Of a stretch of 5,885 nucleotides of DNA, positions 5,701-5,885 are shown in pieces. The position numbers were made by a program, and so were the translations under genes. The stretch is from contig DAOUAJ010000373.1 of assembly GCA_034433615.1 (NCBI GenBank), forward strand, positions 1 to 5,885. Reading direction: 5' to 3'. Each line of letters begins with the position of its first letter. Within the stretch, counting starts at the first letter, position 1. Below the pieces are notes generated by a model. It ran no database searches, was not told the DNA's origin, and saw only the letters and a program-made list of their open reading frames with translations. This DNA comes from DAOUAJ01 sp034433615 (GTDB lineage Bacteria > Chloroflexota > Anaerolineae > DUEN01).

Positions 5701-5885
5701 GTATTGCCGGTGTTCGTGATGACGATAGAGAAGGTGGCCTGTTGTCCTACGACGATGATGCCGTCGCTGGCAGCGCCTGTTTGCACTAAGGTCTTGGCCA
5801 CCGCCACGTCTGGCAGGTTGGGAGTGGTCGCTGTCGGCGTAGCTGTCGGTGTATTGGTGGGCGTCGCCGTCGGCGTGCGAGTCGG
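2757..5885 (-). CDS. Large modular surface protein: DUF11-like repeats, CnaB-like domain, YVTN beta-propeller (5' end missing)
   Basis: The frame is open from the right edge to TGA at 2759-2757: 1042 visible residues, with the N-terminus (and any signal peptide) outside the window. Numbering from the edge, the order is: a Thr/Pro linker (1-22); DUF11-like domains A1 (about 24-150), B1 (151-291), A2 (292-427) and B2 (428-568), recognised by VGQ..F.I..RN.G, YLSFVSA or ILTYVRT, W.D and LAPG....TVTF; a linker (569-579); a CnaB/SdrD-B-like domain with GCIVGYKV, TDGTGYFIFPNLTPG and a second Cys (580-668); linkers around IYLPLVTK (696-703); and a YVTN/YncE-like propeller (about 727-1042) with blades such as NRVYVSNFGSGDVWVYN and ANTISVINGVTDQVV, six or seven in all. 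Such parts occur in exported adhesive or matrix proteins. No C-terminal anchor, sorting signal or membrane segment is seen. The ligand and function are unknown. Four Cys could form two disulfides (581-659 and 729-734). Confidence 0.93.
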   Translation of the reverse strand, partial: PTRTPTATPTNTPTATPTATTPNLPDVAVAKTLVQTGAASDGIIVVGQQATFSIVITNTGNTVLMIVPLEDQYNTTYLSFVSASLAPDDPTDDGRLNWSDVTGTGSLSPGQSITITVTFRAKASTDGLANKQTLNIARVWGAQDDAPIRITDPKISILKAVIDPADGLVAVGQEVTFMIRLRNEGDTTIVTIPVYDLYEANILTYVRTNISAPQVTVSGNDGELFWSDVTTSLGDLAPGQQVSFTVTFRLIAPTDSTTNVAEVRDVIDEHGDPVSPVQSQSGVEIRQKLVTPIEVIKTLLRTGVASDGIVTVGQQFSFVITIRNTGSVALTVVPLIDNYNTSYLSFVSANPMPDEPADDGSLKWNDLTGSGALAPGDSMVVVVTFTARASTDQLVNKQTLNFAVVDGARDAFGQLVPRAEGSAPIRITDPRISISKTVTDPADGLVAVGQEVTFTIRLRNMGDTTIVIIPVYDLYEANILTYVRTSISAPQVTVSGNDGELFWSDVTTSLGDLAPGQEASFTVTFRLTQPTDGTTNVALVGDDTFDENGDRVQPVQSQAGAEVRGRAEPTPTPTSTPVPGCIVGYKVDDLHVGLPAWVIRTRPSGASSPQYEATTDGTGYFIFPNLTPGRWTVWEVLQEGWVPVTTPQFEVTVNPGPSCVQVRFKNRQATPTPTPTSTPTRTPTPEGPGGQAGEEIYLPLVTKGGAPTPTPTPTPTPTPEPPGGMGEECDVPGCPIDGLSHPKGLAVHVSRNVLFIVSRDNKRLLKVDPRTAQVLDYASTGDEPWDVVVNENTNRVYVSNFGSGDVWVYNADTLDRLAKIGVGSQPTLMDILPDIDTVAVVVHGLNKVAIIEGMTLKQTVSSGGRGAYGIAADTVHNRLFVSNRDTSNVKVLRKSGSEWESAGINLTFDDRRVIFEVAFNPNNQKLYFVHVKPSGNWYVDIWQQQSDGTLVRLQKLPVDSSGRDDSPDVGGTGLEVDLATGNVFNANTKANTISVINGVTDQVVATTEAGQDPFMIAINPNTRTVFIGLRAVNRLQKLQDIY
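3717..3881 (-). repeat. Thr-Pro linkers flanking the IYLPLVTK motif
   Basis: Two low-complexity stretches (3828-3881 and 3717-3767) encode runs of Pro-Thr dipeptides, with Ser and Arg in the first, and Glu-Pro-Pro-Gly-Gly at the end of the second. Between them lies a short segment with GEEIYLPLVTKGG (3771-3809). The DNA is a degenerate six-base repeat, so gain or loss of one unit keeps the reading frame. Such linkers are flexible and often O-glycosylated in exported proteins; glycosylation here is inference. Confidence 0.8.
4182..5012 (-). repeat. Internal repeat unit 2 (domains A2+B2)
   Basis: An 831-base coding unit encoding 277 residues, matching the unit at 5013-5810. The B halves are about 80 percent identical in protein by hand count and the A halves about 63 percent. 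Bases 4345-4418 are identical to 5176-5249 (74 bases). A2 has 11 more residues than A1 just before SAPIRITDP, encoded around 4620-4665. It ends at the Thr/Pro linker that leads into the CnaB-like domain. Confidence 0.88.
5013..5810 (-). repeat. Internal repeat unit 1 (domains A1+B1)
   Basis: The N-terminal copy of the A-B pair of DUF11-like domains, joined directly to unit 2 through the short segment RQKLVTP. Each domain has the strand pattern of a beta-sandwich: a VGQ(Q/E) start, an RN or TN.G turn, an aromatic-rich central strand, a W-S-D turn and a final PG....TVTFR strand. One B unit lacks a single residue present in the other (near DEHGD versus DENGD). DUF11-like domains are usual in bacterial and archaeal surface proteins and generally act as stalk elements. 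Confidence 0.86.
5820..5885 (-). repeat. Thr-Pro linker at the window edge
   Basis: Twenty-two codons alternate Pro and Thr with Ala, Arg and Asn at every third or fourth place, ending TTPNLPD before domain A1. It runs off the window, so at least one more domain or a signal-peptide region is expected further upstream. The GTG at 5807 follows this linker in frame and is an ordinary Val codon, not the start. Confidence 0.82.

Noticed and set aside
4113..5789. Long plus-strand frames opposite the large gene (4113-4688, 5076-5789)
   Set aside because: They are antisense shadows caused by the GC-rich codon pattern of the DUF11-like repeats; the two even resemble each other because they lie on the duplicated units.
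5805..5807. GTG as start of the large minus-strand gene
   Set aside because: The frame stays open to the window edge through a Thr/Pro linker typical of the rest of the protein, and no ribosome site precedes this GTG.

Overview
The window looks like a piece of a GC-rich bacterial chromosome, most likely from Chloroflexota (Anaerolineae-like). I infer this from a very long secreted-type protein built from DUF11-like repeats, Thr-Pro linkers and a short 'YLPLV' motif, a combination I associate with that phylum, and from FemAB-like genes in a GC-rich background. No RNA gene, CRISPR array or complete mobile element is visible.

Layout. At the left edge (1-228, minus strand) is the 5' part of a gene for a PD-(D/E)XK nuclease of the Rpn/putative transposase type. 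A short intergenic region (229-334) separates it from a divergent two-gene operon and holds back-to-back extended -10 promoters. The operon (335-1399 and 1396-2451, plus strand) encodes two FemAB/FemX-like aminoacyltransferase paralogues joined by a GTGA stop/start overlap. The first seems to be read from a leaderless transcript, because its GTG start lies 8 bases after a perfect TGnTATAAT element. Bases 2452-2756 are non-coding. They hold two 80-bp copies of a palindromic repeat whose stems show a compensatory base-pair change, followed by a rho-independent terminator that can work in both directions. From 2757 to the right edge (minus strand) runs a large open gene whose 5' end lies outside the window. 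In order it encodes a Thr/Pro linker, four DUF11-like beta-sandwich domains arranged A-B-A-B, a CnaB/SdrD-B-like domain, further Thr/Pro linkers around IYLPLVTK, and a C-terminal YVTN-type beta-propeller.

How the genes may work together. The two transferases would act on peptidoglycan precursors in the cytoplasm, and the large protein is built like an exported surface or matrix protein, so the right-hand nine-tenths of the window is compatible with cell-envelope functions. This link is contextual only: the large gene is convergent with the operon and shares just the terminator. The Rpn-like gene is probably unrelated in function. I do not see convincing evidence for a wholly new system. The most notable points are the leaderless start, the covarying repeat pair, the near-identical 831-bp internal duplication and the unusual domain order of the large protein.
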